From Prevotellaceae bacterium UBA1787 (GTDB lineage Bacteria > Bacteroidota > Bacteroidia > Bacteroidales > Bacteroidaceae): 8,465 nt of DNA. The stretch lies in assembly GCA_002315195.1 (NCBI GenBank), contig DCGD01000109.1, positions 1-8,465 on the forward strand, in the 5' to 3' direction. The notes beneath the pieces are model-generated. The model had not been told where the DNA came from, made no database searches, and worked only from the letters and a program-made list of their open reading frames with translations. Position numbers and translations under genes: made by a program. Numbering within the stretch: the first letter of the stretch is position 1; each line of letters opens with the position of its first letter. Positions 1 through 7,131 of this stretch are shown here, in pieces.

Positions 1-2
1 AA

Positions 3-1394
3 TTATTTACAAATATCATCTAACAGAAGCTTACCCTTGATTTCCGTAATCCCTTCTTCTGGTGTGAGACGTTTCTGTTCTCCGGTAATCATGTTCTTCA
101 AACTGATGGTTTGCGTCTTGATCTCGTCCTCGCCAACCAATGCCACGAAAGGAATGTTGCGAGCGTTCGCATAGCTCATCTGTTTTTTCATTTTCGCAGA
201 ATCGGGGTATACTTCCGTGCGGATGCCTGCTGATCGCATTTGGGCTGCCAGTCGGACGCATTGAAGAGCCTCATTTTCTCCAAAATTGATGAAGAGAAGT
301 TGTACTCCCGTCAGCACGTCGGCAGGGTAGAGGTTTAGTTGGTTGAGTACGTCGAAGATACGGTCGGCACCAAACGAGAAACCAACACCGCTCAAGCCTG
401 GCAAGCCGAAAATGCCCGTGAGGTTGTCATAACGTCCCCCGCCCGTGATTGACCCAATGGCGACATCCAAGGCCTTAACCTCAAAAATGCAGCCGGTATA
501 ATAGTTGAGTCCACGAGCCAATGTCAAATCAAATTCAACGGAATTGGCAAGTCCCAATTTCTCAAGATTGCCGATGACGAAGGAACATTCCTCAATACCG
601 GTTTTTCCTGTTTCATCATTTTGCAGCATTGTCCGTATGGTGGCCAAACGCTCGTCGTTGTCACCGTTTAGAGTAAACAAGGGCGAGAGTTTTTCGATGG
701 AATCGGGCGAAATGCCGGCTTCTCTTAGTTCAGCGCATACGCCGTCTGCTCCTATCTTGTCCAATTTGTCGATGGCTGTGACAATGGTTGTCATTTTGTC
801 CGGTTCGCCAATATAATTGCAGATGCCGGCAAGAATTTTTCTGTTGTTTATCTTAATGCAGACGCGTATGCCAAATTTTGCAAATACGGTATCTACAATC
901 TGCATAAGTTCAACTTCATTAAGCAGTGAGTTGGAACCGACCACGTCCGCGTCGCATTGATAGAACTCGCGGTAGCGTCCTTTCTGTGGTCTGTCCGCGC
1001 GCCAAACAGGTTGAATTTGGTAACGCTTGAATGGAAGTTGAAGTTCTTCGCGATGCTGGACAACGAAACGCGCGAAAGGTACGGTCAAATCATAGCGCAG
1101 ACCTTTTTCGCATAGTCGCGCCGCCAATTTCGGAGCGCTTTGTTCCCGCCATTCATCAGATGAAATGGAATTTTTAAAATCACCGGAATTGAGGACTTTG
1201 AATAACAGTTTGTCACCTTCCTCACCATATTTTCCCATCAGTGTAGATAGGTTCTCCATGGATGGAGTTTCAATCTGTTGGAAGCCGTAAAGAGAGAAAA
1301 CTTCGCGTATGGTATTGAATATATAGTTTCGCTTAGCCATTTCCAACGGAGAGAAATCGCGCGTTCCTTTTGGTATGCCGGGTTTTGAAGCCAT
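3..1394 (-). CDS. hisS: Histidine--tRNA ligase (HisRS), complete
   Basis: Class II aminoacyl-tRNA synthetase that charges tRNA-His with histidine in the cytoplasm using ATP. The 463-residue product shows the family hallmarks in order: KGTRDFSP at 9-16; the histidine/ATP-site loop [10 protein letters not shown] at 100-109; motif 2 around 122-150, including [15 protein letters not shown]; the HisA loop [10 protein letters not shown] at 292-301; and motif 3 with GGGRYDNL (318-325) and [10 protein letters not shown] (336-345). The anticodon-binding domain runs from about 365 to the end. The reading frame stays open 27 codons further upstream, but that part overlaps the preceding gene in another frame and has no family similarity. 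The ATG at 1394 gives the usual N-terminus ([14 protein letters not shown]). The gene starts 8 bases after the stop of the YfhO-family gene, with no promoter-like sequence between them, so it is probably translated from the same message. The [10 protein letters not shown] form resembles eukaryotic-type HisRS rather than the LRPEGT form of E. coli. Confidence 0.97.
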   Translation of the reverse strand: MASKPGIPKGTRDFSPLEMAKRNYIFNTIREVFSLYGFQQIETPSMENLSTLMGKYGEEGDKLLFKVLNSGDFKNSISSDEWREQSAPKLAARLCEKGLRYDLTVPFARFVVQHREELQLPFKRYQIQPVWRADRPQKGRYREFYQCDADVVGSNSLLNEVELMQIVDTVFAKFGIRVCIKINNRKILAGICNYIGEPDKMTTIVTAIDKLDKIGADGVCAELREAGISPDSIEKLSPLFTLNGDNDERLATIRTMLQNDETGKTGIEECSFVIGNLEKLGLANSVEFDLTLARGLNYYTGCIFEVKALDVAIGSITGGGRYDNLTGIFGLPGLSGVGFSFGADRIFDVLNQLNLYPADVLTGVQLLFINFGENEALQCVRLAAQMRSAGIRTEVYPDSAKMKKQMSYANARNIPFVALVGEDEIKTQTISLKNMITGEQKRLTPEEGITEIKGKLLLDDICK

Positions 1395-1402
1395 GATTGA
1401 AA

Positions 1403-3898
1403 TTATTTTTGTTTTTTTCTGATATTGAACAAAGCAACGCCAATGATGCATAAAATGAGTAAGACAATGGCGCAATATGCGATTGCTTCGGTGATGTCGA
1501 TACTTTTCGGTTTGAACGTCAAGACGATTTGGTGTTCTCCCGCTGGAATATAGGCCGCCCTCAAGGTATAGTTGGCGCGCCCCATTTGTGAGGGCTGTCC
1601 ATCAATCTCTATCGACCAGCCTGGATAATAGATTTCAGAGAAGACGACTAAGCCACCTTTTTTACTTGAAGCGCTGTAATGCAATTCATTGGCATCGTAC
1701 TTGATTAGTTGGATGTTTCGGGTAGTATCCACTTCCGTATTTTCTGCTTTGGCGAATAGGTCTTTGTAAGCCGCATCGGCCACAGCGGTCTTATGCAAGT
1801 TTATCCTATGGAGTGATTGAATTTCGGTGTTGGCATTGTCAACAAATTCAACATTGTCAACAAACCAAGCGTTTCCCATTGCAGCCTTATTCTCAAGCGG
1901 AATGGGTTCTTTTTGTGTTGGTAGGATGAAATACTTGGTATTAAGCATGTTCAAGACGGGGCAGATGCTGTCCAATTCCGTTTGTGTAAATTGACCTTCC
2001 GTATTTTGCAATGCAGTTGTGAAAACGCCTATTTCAGGTGAAATGCAGGCATTTATCAAGTCCTGGTATCGTCCGAGTTTTGCTGCATGGTAACCGCCTA
2101 TGCTCTTGTGCCAATATGATGTTTCATTTTCATTGAAAGTGTTGCGTGAAAGGTTAAGCACACGATAGTCAAGCGACTTGTCTTGCAGAATGTATTCATC
2201 AGCGGCTGTCTTTACGAAACCGTTATGGTTCATTTCGGGTTCTACAAAATTGTTGTCGTTCAAGTAACGCTTATTTACATCGTACATGTCAATCAAGCAA
2301 AGCAAGCCAATCATGAAAACAGTCGGTGTGGCTTTCAGTTTTTTGAAACGGTAGGCCATGATGAGGACAAAGCCAATCAAAACGATGAAGAAACTTCTCC
2401 ATGCATCCGCTGTGAAAATTGCCACTCGCATTTCTGAAAGATTGGCAAGAATGGCGTTGGCAAAATCAGGGTTGTCACTTAAAGCCTTTCGGATTTGTGT
2501 ATTTTCGGTGCTGGATATGAACGATGTGAAGAAAGAAGTTGGTAGCAAGGCGAACAAAAGTGCGATTCCACCGGTCAAAGCCAAACTCACATATAATTTC
2601 CATGGATGTGTTGTAAGCGTTTTGGGTTCTTGCATGATTTTTGCCAAAGCCATTATCGCCAAAAGTGGAATGGTAAATTCCGCGATTACGAGTATGGATG
2701 CGACGGTTCTGAATTTGTTGTACATCGGCACGTTGTCAATGAAGAAATCCGTGAACGGCATGAAATTGTGTCCCCATGACAACAGAATGGACAGGACGGT
2801 GACCAAGAAAAGACACCATTTCATCGGACCTTTTATGACGAACAATCCTAATATGAAGAGGAACATAACGAAAGCGCCAACATATACGGGACCTGAAGTG
2901 CCTGGCTGTTCTCCCCAGTATTGTCCAAATTGGTTGTACAATTGCCCGAACTGAGGGTTGGCTTTCTTCATGGCGGTTTCGTTTGCCGATATGGGAATTG
3001 AAGCCCCACCTTTAGTGTTTGGTACCAGCAAAGTCCATGTTTCGCCTATCCCGTAACTCCATTGCGTGATGTAGCTTTTGCTTAGACCGCCTTTCTGTTC
3101 CCCGTTATTTGTTGGCAATGCAACGTCTCCACGCATGGATTGCTTGCTGTATTCGTATGTGTGGTAAAGATTGGACAAATTTGCGGCGCAGGCAAGGACG
3201 GCAGCGATGGCCATGGTCAGGGTCGCTTTTGAAAATTGCGCCCAAGTATGCTTTCTTGCCGCTTCAATCAGGTAAGCGATGAACATGAATGCCATTACCG
3301 CCATGAAATAATAGGTCATTTGCAGGTGGTTGGACAAAATTTGGAAAGCAAGGAACAAGGCCGTCACTGCGCCGCCCAACAAATATTTTCCGCGGTAGCA
3401 CAGTATCATGCCTGCGATGGTGGGAGGAATGAAAGCCAATGTAAGCACTTTCCAAATATGACCGGCGGCGATGATGATGAAGAAATAAGAGGAGAAAGTC
3501 CATAAAATGGCGCCGACCACGGATATGAGTGGCTTTTGCTGCAAAGCCCTCATCAAAATGTAAAAGCCGAGTAGAAGAATGAATACATACATCATTGCTC
3601 CGCCTAAACCGAGTTCATAGATGTTTCTGAAGGTGTCCAGCAAAGAACGTGAACCATAACTTGGAGAGATTTGGTAAGTCGGCATTCCACTGAACAGTGA
3701 ATTCGTCCAGCGGGTGACTTCTCCCGTTTTCTGCAAGTGGCTGCCAATTTCCTGGCCTGCTCCGATTCCGCCGGTGTTGTCGTCTCCCGACAAGACCAAT
3801 CCCTGTGTTGCAGGTGTAAAGAAATACGTCAGCGAGAGACACAGAAAGAAGAGAATGGCATAAATGTCTCCAGATACTTTTTTTAGGAAAGTCATCAT
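1403..3898 (-). CDS. YfhO-family large multi-pass membrane protein (GT-C-like)
   Basis: An 831-residue integral membrane protein of the YfhO family, recognised by overall layout and conserved segments. It has a first membrane helix at about 11-31 followed by an acidic GDD (38-40), as in GT-C-fold glycosyltransferases. About a dozen more hydrophobic segments follow (roughly 98-118, 122-143, 147-167, 172-212, 226-240, 337-375, 398-420, 434-455, 500-517, 524-540). A soluble, probably extracytoplasmic part at about 545-800 contains [11 protein letters not shown] (649-659) and the family's [13 protein letters not shown] (755-767). A last helix at about 803-825 precedes a basic tail (RKKQK). In Bacillus a YfhO protein is linked to sugar modification of lipoteichoic acid. 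Bacteroidota lack that polymer, so the substrate here is unknown, and an envelope glycan or lipid-linked sugar role is inference. The start may be either of two adjacent ATGs (3898 or 3895). It lies 11 bases after ahcY and 8 before hisS, suggesting co-transcription. Confidence 0.85.
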   Translation of the reverse strand: MMTFLKKVSGDIYAILFFLCLSLTYFFTPATQGLVLSGDDNTGGIGAGQEIGSHLQKTGEVTRWTNSLFSGMPTYQISPSYGSRSLLDTFRNIYELGLGGAMMYVFILLLGFYILMRALQQKPLISVVGAILWTFSSYFFIIIAAGHIWKVLTLAFIPPTIAGMILCYRGKYLLGGAVTALFLAFQILSNHLQMTYYFMAVMAFMFIAYLIEAARKHTWAQFSKATLTMAIAAVLACAANLSNLYHTYEYSKQSMRGDVALPTNNGEQKGGLSKSYITQWSYGIGETWTLLVPNTKGGASIPISANETAMKKANPQFGQLYNQFGQYWGEQPGTSGPVYVGAFVMFLFILGLFVIKGPMKWCLFLVTVLSILLSWGHNFMPFTDFFIDNVPMYNKFRTVASILVIAEFTIPLLAIMALAKIMQEPKTLTTHPWKLYVSLALTGGIALLFALLPTSFFTSFISSTENTQIRKALSDNPDFANAILANLSEMRVAIFTADAWRSFFIVLIGFVLIMAYRFKKLKATPTVFMIGLLCLIDMYDVNKRYLNDNNFVEPEMNHNGFVKTAADEYILQDKSLDYRVLNLSRNTFNENETSYWHKSIGGYHAAKLGRYQDLINACISPEIGVFTTALQNTEGQFTQTELDSICPVLNMLNTKYFILPTQKEPIPLENKAAMGNAWFVDNVEFVDNANTEIQSLHRINLHKTAVADAAYKDLFAKAENTEVDTTRNIQLIKYDANELHYSASSKKGGLVVFSEIYYPGWSIEIDGQPSQMGRANYTLRAAYIPAGEHQIVLTFKPKSIDITEAIAYCAIVLLILCIIGVALFNIRKKQK

Positions 3899-3909
3899 AG
3901 TAGTGCGTA

Positions 3910-5346
3910 TTAATATCTATAATTTTCAGCCTTGAACGGGCCGTCTTTCTTGACGCCAATATAAGCCGCCTGTTCTTCTGTCAGTTCGGTAAGGTGTGCG
4001 CCGACGCTTTCAAGGTGCAGACGCGCCACTTCTTCATCCAATTTTTTCGGAAGTACATAGACCCCCGTCTTGTAGTCGTTTGTGAAAAGTTCAATCTGTG
4101 CCAATGTTTGGTTGGTGAAAGAATTGCTCATGACAAAACTCGGGTGTCCGGTGGCGCAACCTAAATTCACCAGACGACCGTCCGCCAAAACCGTAATGCG
4201 TTTTCCGCTTGGGAACAGATAGCTGTCAACTTGTGGTTTTATGTTAGTGCGTACAACGTCTTTCATCTTGTGGAGTTTCTCAATTTGTATTTCTCCGTCA
4301 AAGTGTCCGATGTTGCAGACAATGGCCTCATCGGGCATTTGTTGTAGGTGTTCCAACGTGATGACGTCGATGTTGCCGGTCGCGGTGACAAAGATGTTGC
4401 CTCTGGGAGCTGCTTCGTCCATGGTGACAACCTCGTAGCCTTCCATGGCTGCTTGTAGGGCGCAGATGGGATCAACTTCGGTGATGAGAACGCGCGCGCC
4501 GCAGGAACGTAAACTTTGAGCGCAGCCTTTTCCTACATCTCCGTATCCGCATACAACGCAAACTTTTCCGGCAATCATGACATCCGTAGCTCGGCGTATG
4601 CCATCAAGCAGAGATTCTCTGCAACCATATAGATTGTCGAACTTGCTTTTCGTGACGGAGTCGTTCACGTTGAATGCAGGGAATAGCAGTTCGCCTTTTT
4701 GTTGCATGACATACAAGCGATGAACTCCTGTTGTCGTTTCCTCGCTAACGCCCTTTATAGTTGCCGCCGTGCGCTGCCAGCGTCCTTTGTCAGCGGACAG
4801 AACTTGCTTCAGCATATTCTTCAAAGCCGCCTCGTCATCGCTTCCGGAAGGTGTGTCAAGCATCTCAGGATTGTTTTCCGCAGCCACCCCAAGATGAACG
4901 ATCAAGGTCGCATCGCCACCGTCATCGACTATCATGTTGGGCAGTTGTCCATTTGGAAAATTCATTGCCTGCAAAGCGCACCACCAGTATTCTTCTTGTG
5001 TTTCACCCTTCCATGCAAACACGGGAATTCCGGCTTTTGCAATGGCGGCGGCGGCATGGTCCTGGGTTGAGTAAATGTTGCAGGAACTCCATCTGACTTC
5101 CGCGCCCAATGTCACCAATGTTTCAATTAATACGGCAGTTTGAATGGTCATGTGAAGTGAGCCCATGATGCGCGCGCCTTTCAATGGCTTGCTTTCACCA
5201 TATTGTTTACGCAATGCCATCAAGCCCGGCATTTCGTGTTCTGCTACCCTGATTTCCTCGCGTCCGAAATCCGCGAGCGAAATATCTGCTACTTTGTAAG
5301 GCAATGAACTGAAAAGTTCGTCCGCCTTGATGGTTGTGTTGCTCAT
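3910..5346 (-). CDS. ahcY: Adenosylhomocysteinase (S-adenosyl-L-homocysteine hydrolase)
   Basis: Cytoplasmic NAD-dependent enzyme that splits S-adenosylhomocysteine, the by-product of SAM-dependent methylation, into adenosine and homocysteine. The 478 residues show all main family motifs: HMTIQTA (65-71); the first signature [13 protein letters not shown] (89-101); DDGGD (141-145); [11 protein letters not shown] (202-212); [13 protein letters not shown] (226-238); the NAD-binding second signature [12 protein letters not shown] (265-276); GHFDGE (347-352); [16 protein letters not shown] (395-410); and the C-terminal K472...YRY that reaches into the neighbouring subunit's cofactor site. Length and the extra stretch at about 155-195 match the longer bacterial form rather than the roughly 432-residue animal form. 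The ATG at 5346 gives the usual N-terminus. Its leader is A/T-rich, without a Shine-Dalgarno sequence. It is probably the first gene of an operon with the YfhO-family gene and hisS, read from a promoter just upstream. Confidence 0.98.
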   Translation of the reverse strand: MSNTTIKADELFSSLPYKVADISLADFGREEIRVAEHEMPGLMALRKQYGESKPLKGARIMGSLHMTIQTAVLIETLVTLGAEVRWSSCNIYSTQDHAAAAIAKAGIPVFAWKGETQEEYWWCALQAMNFPNGQLPNMIVDDGGDATLIVHLGVAAENNPEMLDTPSGSDDEAALKNMLKQVLSADKGRWQRTAATIKGVSEETTTGVHRLYVMQQKGELLFPAFNVNDSVTKSKFDNLYGCRESLLDGIRRATDVMIAGKVCVVCGYGDVGKGCAQSLRSCGARVLITEVDPICALQAAMEGYEVVTMDEAAPRGNIFVTATGNIDVITLEHLQQMPDEAIVCNIGHFDGEIQIEKLHKMKDVVRTNIKPQVDSYLFPSGKRITVLADGRLVNLGCATGHPSFVMSNSFTNQTLAQIELFTNDYKTGVYVLPKKLDEEVARLHLESVGAHLTELTEEQAAYIGVKKDGPFKAENYRY

Positions 5347-5384
5347 AATAAATAACGTGTGTAAGTATCGATATAATTAAGATG

Positions 5385-5421
5385 CAAAGTTACGAATATT
5401 TTGAAATTTACGGGTCTAAAT
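5385..5421 (-). promoter_or_regulatory. Putative Bacteroidota-type promoter of ahcY
   Basis: On the minus strand 5392-5385 reads TAACTTTG, an exact match to the TAnnTTTG -7 box. No TTTG lies at the ideal 19-base spacing; the nearest -33 candidate is TTTA at 5420-5417 with a 24-base spacer. An overlapping alternative is TAAATTTC, slightly upstream, with TTTG 17 bases before it. The first choice places transcription start about 30 bases before the ahcY ATG, leaving an A/T-rich leader too short for a known S-adenosylhomocysteine riboswitch. The -7 box is good and the -33 box is weak. Confidence 0.5.
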
Positions 5422-5464
5422 GATGCTCAAAGCTGAATAACAAAGAATGGGTGCCGTGCTTGAA

Positions 5465-6538
5465 TCAAGAAACAGTCTCTCCATATTTCATTTTGCTGTC
5501 AGTCATCATGTGTCTCACTTGCGCCATGTCGTCACGTTTGCAAATCATGATGATGTCTCCATTTTCAATGATTAGGAAATTGTCAATGTCGCTTGCCAGT
5601 ACGATTTTTCCGGGTGATGTCATGATGACGTTGTTATGAGAATTGTAAAAGGTAGTCCGTGCGTTCTTTACGACGTTGCCATGACCGTCTTTTTGAGAAA
5701 TAAGGTAATATCCTTCCCAACTGCCCATGTCTCTCCATCCAAACGAACATGGACAGATGCAGACATTTGAGTTTTGTTCCAAAATGACCAAGTCAAGTGA
5801 TTGGAATCGGTTGCGCGGGAAATTATCTTGTACGTATGCGTCAATTTCTTTTTTGGATTTCTCTCCATTAAGAATGGCGCTGAAACCCTTTGCGTCGGGA
5901 TATGTCTTGATAAGTAAATCAAGGAATGTTTTGACGTTTCCCATAAACAATCCCGTTGACCAGTAAAACTCGCCGCTATCCACGAAAAAACGTGCGAAAT
6001 CAAGAGGGGGTTTTTCAGTAAAACTCTTTAACACGGAAAAGCCATCTTTGGTTTGTTCGCCGGCTTGCAGATAACCATACAAAGTGTCCGGTGATGTGGC
6101 TTTGACGCCCAACACCAAAAATGTGTCGTTGTTTTCGACGAATGTGAAGCCGTTTTTCACTTTCTGCCTAAAATCATCGTCGCGAATGACGATTTGGTCA
6201 GCGGGTGAAACTATGACGTTTGCATCAGGATTTTCTTGCATGATGTAGCAGAGCGTCAGTGTTGTGGCGGGTGCTGTACCCAACTGAACTGGTTCTGCAA
6301 TCACATGTTCCGGGTTGATTTCCGGGAGTTGCTCCAACACCAAGTCTTTGTAATCCTCGAAAGTGCTTACATAAATGTTTTCAGAAGGGAGAAAGTTGTT
6401 GAAGCGGTCGAAAGTGAGTTGTAGCATGGTTCGCCCTATACCCAACAAATCCAGGAATTGCTTGGGCTGTTTTTCGCGGCTGTAAGGCCACAGGCGGCTG
6501 CCGATGCCGCCTGCCAAAATGATACAAAAATTATTCAT
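5465..6538 (-). CDS. manC: Mannose-1-phosphate guanylyltransferase, short ManC type (divergent)
   Basis: Nucleotidyltransferase expected to make GDP-mannose from mannose-1-phosphate and GTP in the cytoplasm, feeding mannose- and fucose-containing surface glycans. The 357 residues start with the pyrophosphorylase signature GGIGSRLWPYSR (10-21) followed by PKQF (25-28). Further family landmarks are AEPVQLGTAPA (81-91), SPADQ (111-115), FTEKP (173-177), STGLFMGN (194-201), FGWRDMGSW (266-274) and the C-terminal LIIENGD (322-328). The length fits the single-domain form lacking the C-terminal phosphomannose isomerase cupin of bifunctional ManC. The metal-binding aspartates (about D114 and D270) are kept. 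Two spots differ from the usual pattern: RNTAP is LGTAP, and P(A/S)DH is PADQ. A paralogue with another sugar phosphate or a regulatory role is therefore possible. It has its own strong promoter; no clear terminator follows, so read-through into ahcY is possible. Confidence 0.87.
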   Translation of the reverse strand: MNNFCIILAGGIGSRLWPYSREKQPKQFLDLLGIGRTMLQLTFDRFNNFLPSENIYVSTFEDYKDLVLEQLPEINPEHVIAEPVQLGTAPATTLTLCYIMQENPDANVIVSPADQIVIRDDDFRQKVKNGFTFVENNDTFLVLGVKATSPDTLYGYLQAGEQTKDGFSVLKSFTEKPPLDFARFFVDSGEFYWSTGLFMGNVKTFLDLLIKTYPDAKGFSAILNGEKSKKEIDAYVQDNFPRNRFQSLDLVILEQNSNVCICPCSFGWRDMGSWEGYYLISQKDGHGNVVKNARTTFYNSHNNVIMTSPGKIVLASDIDNFLIIENGDIIMICKRDDMAQVRHMMTDSKMKYGETVS

Positions 6539-6558
6539 GTCGTTGTTGTAGAATGACG

Positions 6559-6589
6559 CAAATTTAGTGTTTGTTCCGGCTAAAACAAA
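6559..6589 (-). promoter_or_regulatory. Bacteroidota-type promoter of the ManC-like gene
   Basis: On the minus strand TTTG at 6589-6586 is followed, after exactly 19 bases, by TAAATTTG at 6566-6559. Both boxes match the Bacteroidota consensus perfectly. Transcription would begin near 6552, giving a very short leader of about 14 bases before the ATG at 6538. The -33 box lies in the T-rich tract of the upstream rpsO terminator. Confidence 0.75.
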
Positions 6590-6624
6590 ATAATGAAGCA
6601 GGAATTTTTTGTTCCTGCTTCATT
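6582..6624 (-). terminator. Intrinsic terminator of rpsO
   Basis: A perfect 13-bp inverted repeat, AATGAAGCAGGAA (6592-6604) and TTCCTGCTTCATT (6612-6624), encloses a 7-base loop. It begins 20 bases after the rpsO stop codon. In the direction of rpsO transcription it is followed by ATTTTGTTTTA, a good U-tract. The plus-strand side is also T-rich (TTTTCTTTCTTT), so the hairpin could stop transcription both ways, although no plus-strand gene is visible to need it. Confidence 0.85.
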
Positions 6625-6643
6625 TTCTTTCTTTGACAAGTTG

Positions 6644-6913
6644 TTATTTACGCAAACCTAACTTGGCGATGATGGCGCGGTAACGTTCAATGTCATTGCG
6701 CTTCAAATAGTTGAGAAGCGCACGGCGCTTACCTACCAACTTGGTCAAGGCCCTTTCTGTCGTATTATCTTTACGGTTGGCCTTCATGTGCTCCGTCAAA
6801 TGGGAAATACGGTAGGAGAACAAGGCAATCTGGCTTTCAGGAGAACCAGTATCCGTGTTAGACTTTCCGTATTGTCCAAAGATTTCTGTCTTCTTGGAAG
6901 AATCTAAATACAT
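6644..6913 (-). CDS. rpsO: 30S ribosomal protein S15
   Basis: Primary 16S rRNA-binding protein of the small subunit; it binds the central-domain three-way junction and helps build the platform. At 89 residues it has exactly the usual bacterial length. The S15 signature region is clear: DTGSPESQIALFSYRI (21-36), followed by SHLTEHM (37-43), then GKRRALLNYLKRND and the C-terminal YRAIIAKLGLRK. The start at 6913 gives MYLDSSKK; the leader carries no Shine-Dalgarno sequence. It is a one-gene transcription unit with a consensus promoter upstream and a strong hairpin terminator downstream. In E. coli S15 represses its own translation through its leader. The leader here (about 46 bases) can form only a weak A-T hairpin, so autoregulation is unproven. 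Confidence 0.99.
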   Translation of the reverse strand: MYLDSSKKTEIFGQYGKSNTDTGSPESQIALFSYRISHLTEHMKANRKDNTTERALTKLVGKRRALLNYLKRNDIERYRAIIAKLGLRK

Positions 6914-6965
6914 TGTACTTTATGGTTTGATTGAGTTAATTATAGTGCTTTCAATTAAGCGAGTG

Positions 6966-6996
6966 CAAAATTAGCAACTTTTTATGTTTCAGCAAA
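6966..6996 (-). promoter_or_regulatory. Bacteroidota-type promoter of rpsO
   Basis: On the minus strand TTTG at 6996-6993 is followed after exactly 19 bases by TAATTTTG at 6973-6966, a perfect fit to the Bacteroidota sigma-factor consensus. Predicted transcription start is near 6959, giving a leader of about 46 bases. The rest of the gap back to maeB (6997-7131) shows no clear terminator or gene; it holds only a small imperfect palindrome right after the maeB stop (7117-7130). Confidence 0.78.
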
Positions 6997-7131
6997 ATTT
7001 AACAACTGTTTTTTATCAAAATCCGCGTTTCACCACAGAGTTTCCACGTCCATGAGGGAAATTTTGTTGTGTTCATCAATGTCCGACTGACTACATGGCA
7101 TTACAATGGTAAGTTTTCAAGTGTACTTGAC

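Noticed and set aside
1395..1475. N-terminal extension of the hisS frame by 27 codons upstream of the chosen ATG
   Set aside because: It overlaps the end of the YfhO-family gene in another frame and has no HisRS similarity; the ATG at 1394 gives the normal family N-terminus.
2358..2954. Open plus-strand frame of 198 codons antisense to the YfhO-family gene
   Set aside because: It lies entirely inside the conserved minus-strand gene and has no family features or start signals.
5347..5384. SAH riboswitch in front of ahcY
   Set aside because: The predicted leader is only about 30 bases and A/T-rich, with no stable hairpins, which is too short for the known SAH riboswitch fold.
6592..6624. Hairpin as part of a repeat or insertion element
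   Set aside because: Its position after rpsO, the single copy in the window and the flanking T-tracts fit a normal intrinsic terminator.
6984..7055. Possible 23-residue small ORF (plus strand) across the rpsO promoter
   Set aside because: Chance length; it would run through the rpsO promoter in the opposite direction and no plus-strand promoter is visible.
7030..7101. Possible 23-residue small ORF (minus strand) between maeB and rpsO, beginning MPCSQSDIDE
   Set aside because: A frame this short is expected by chance, there is no promoter box or ribosome-binding signal of its own, and the family is not recognised.
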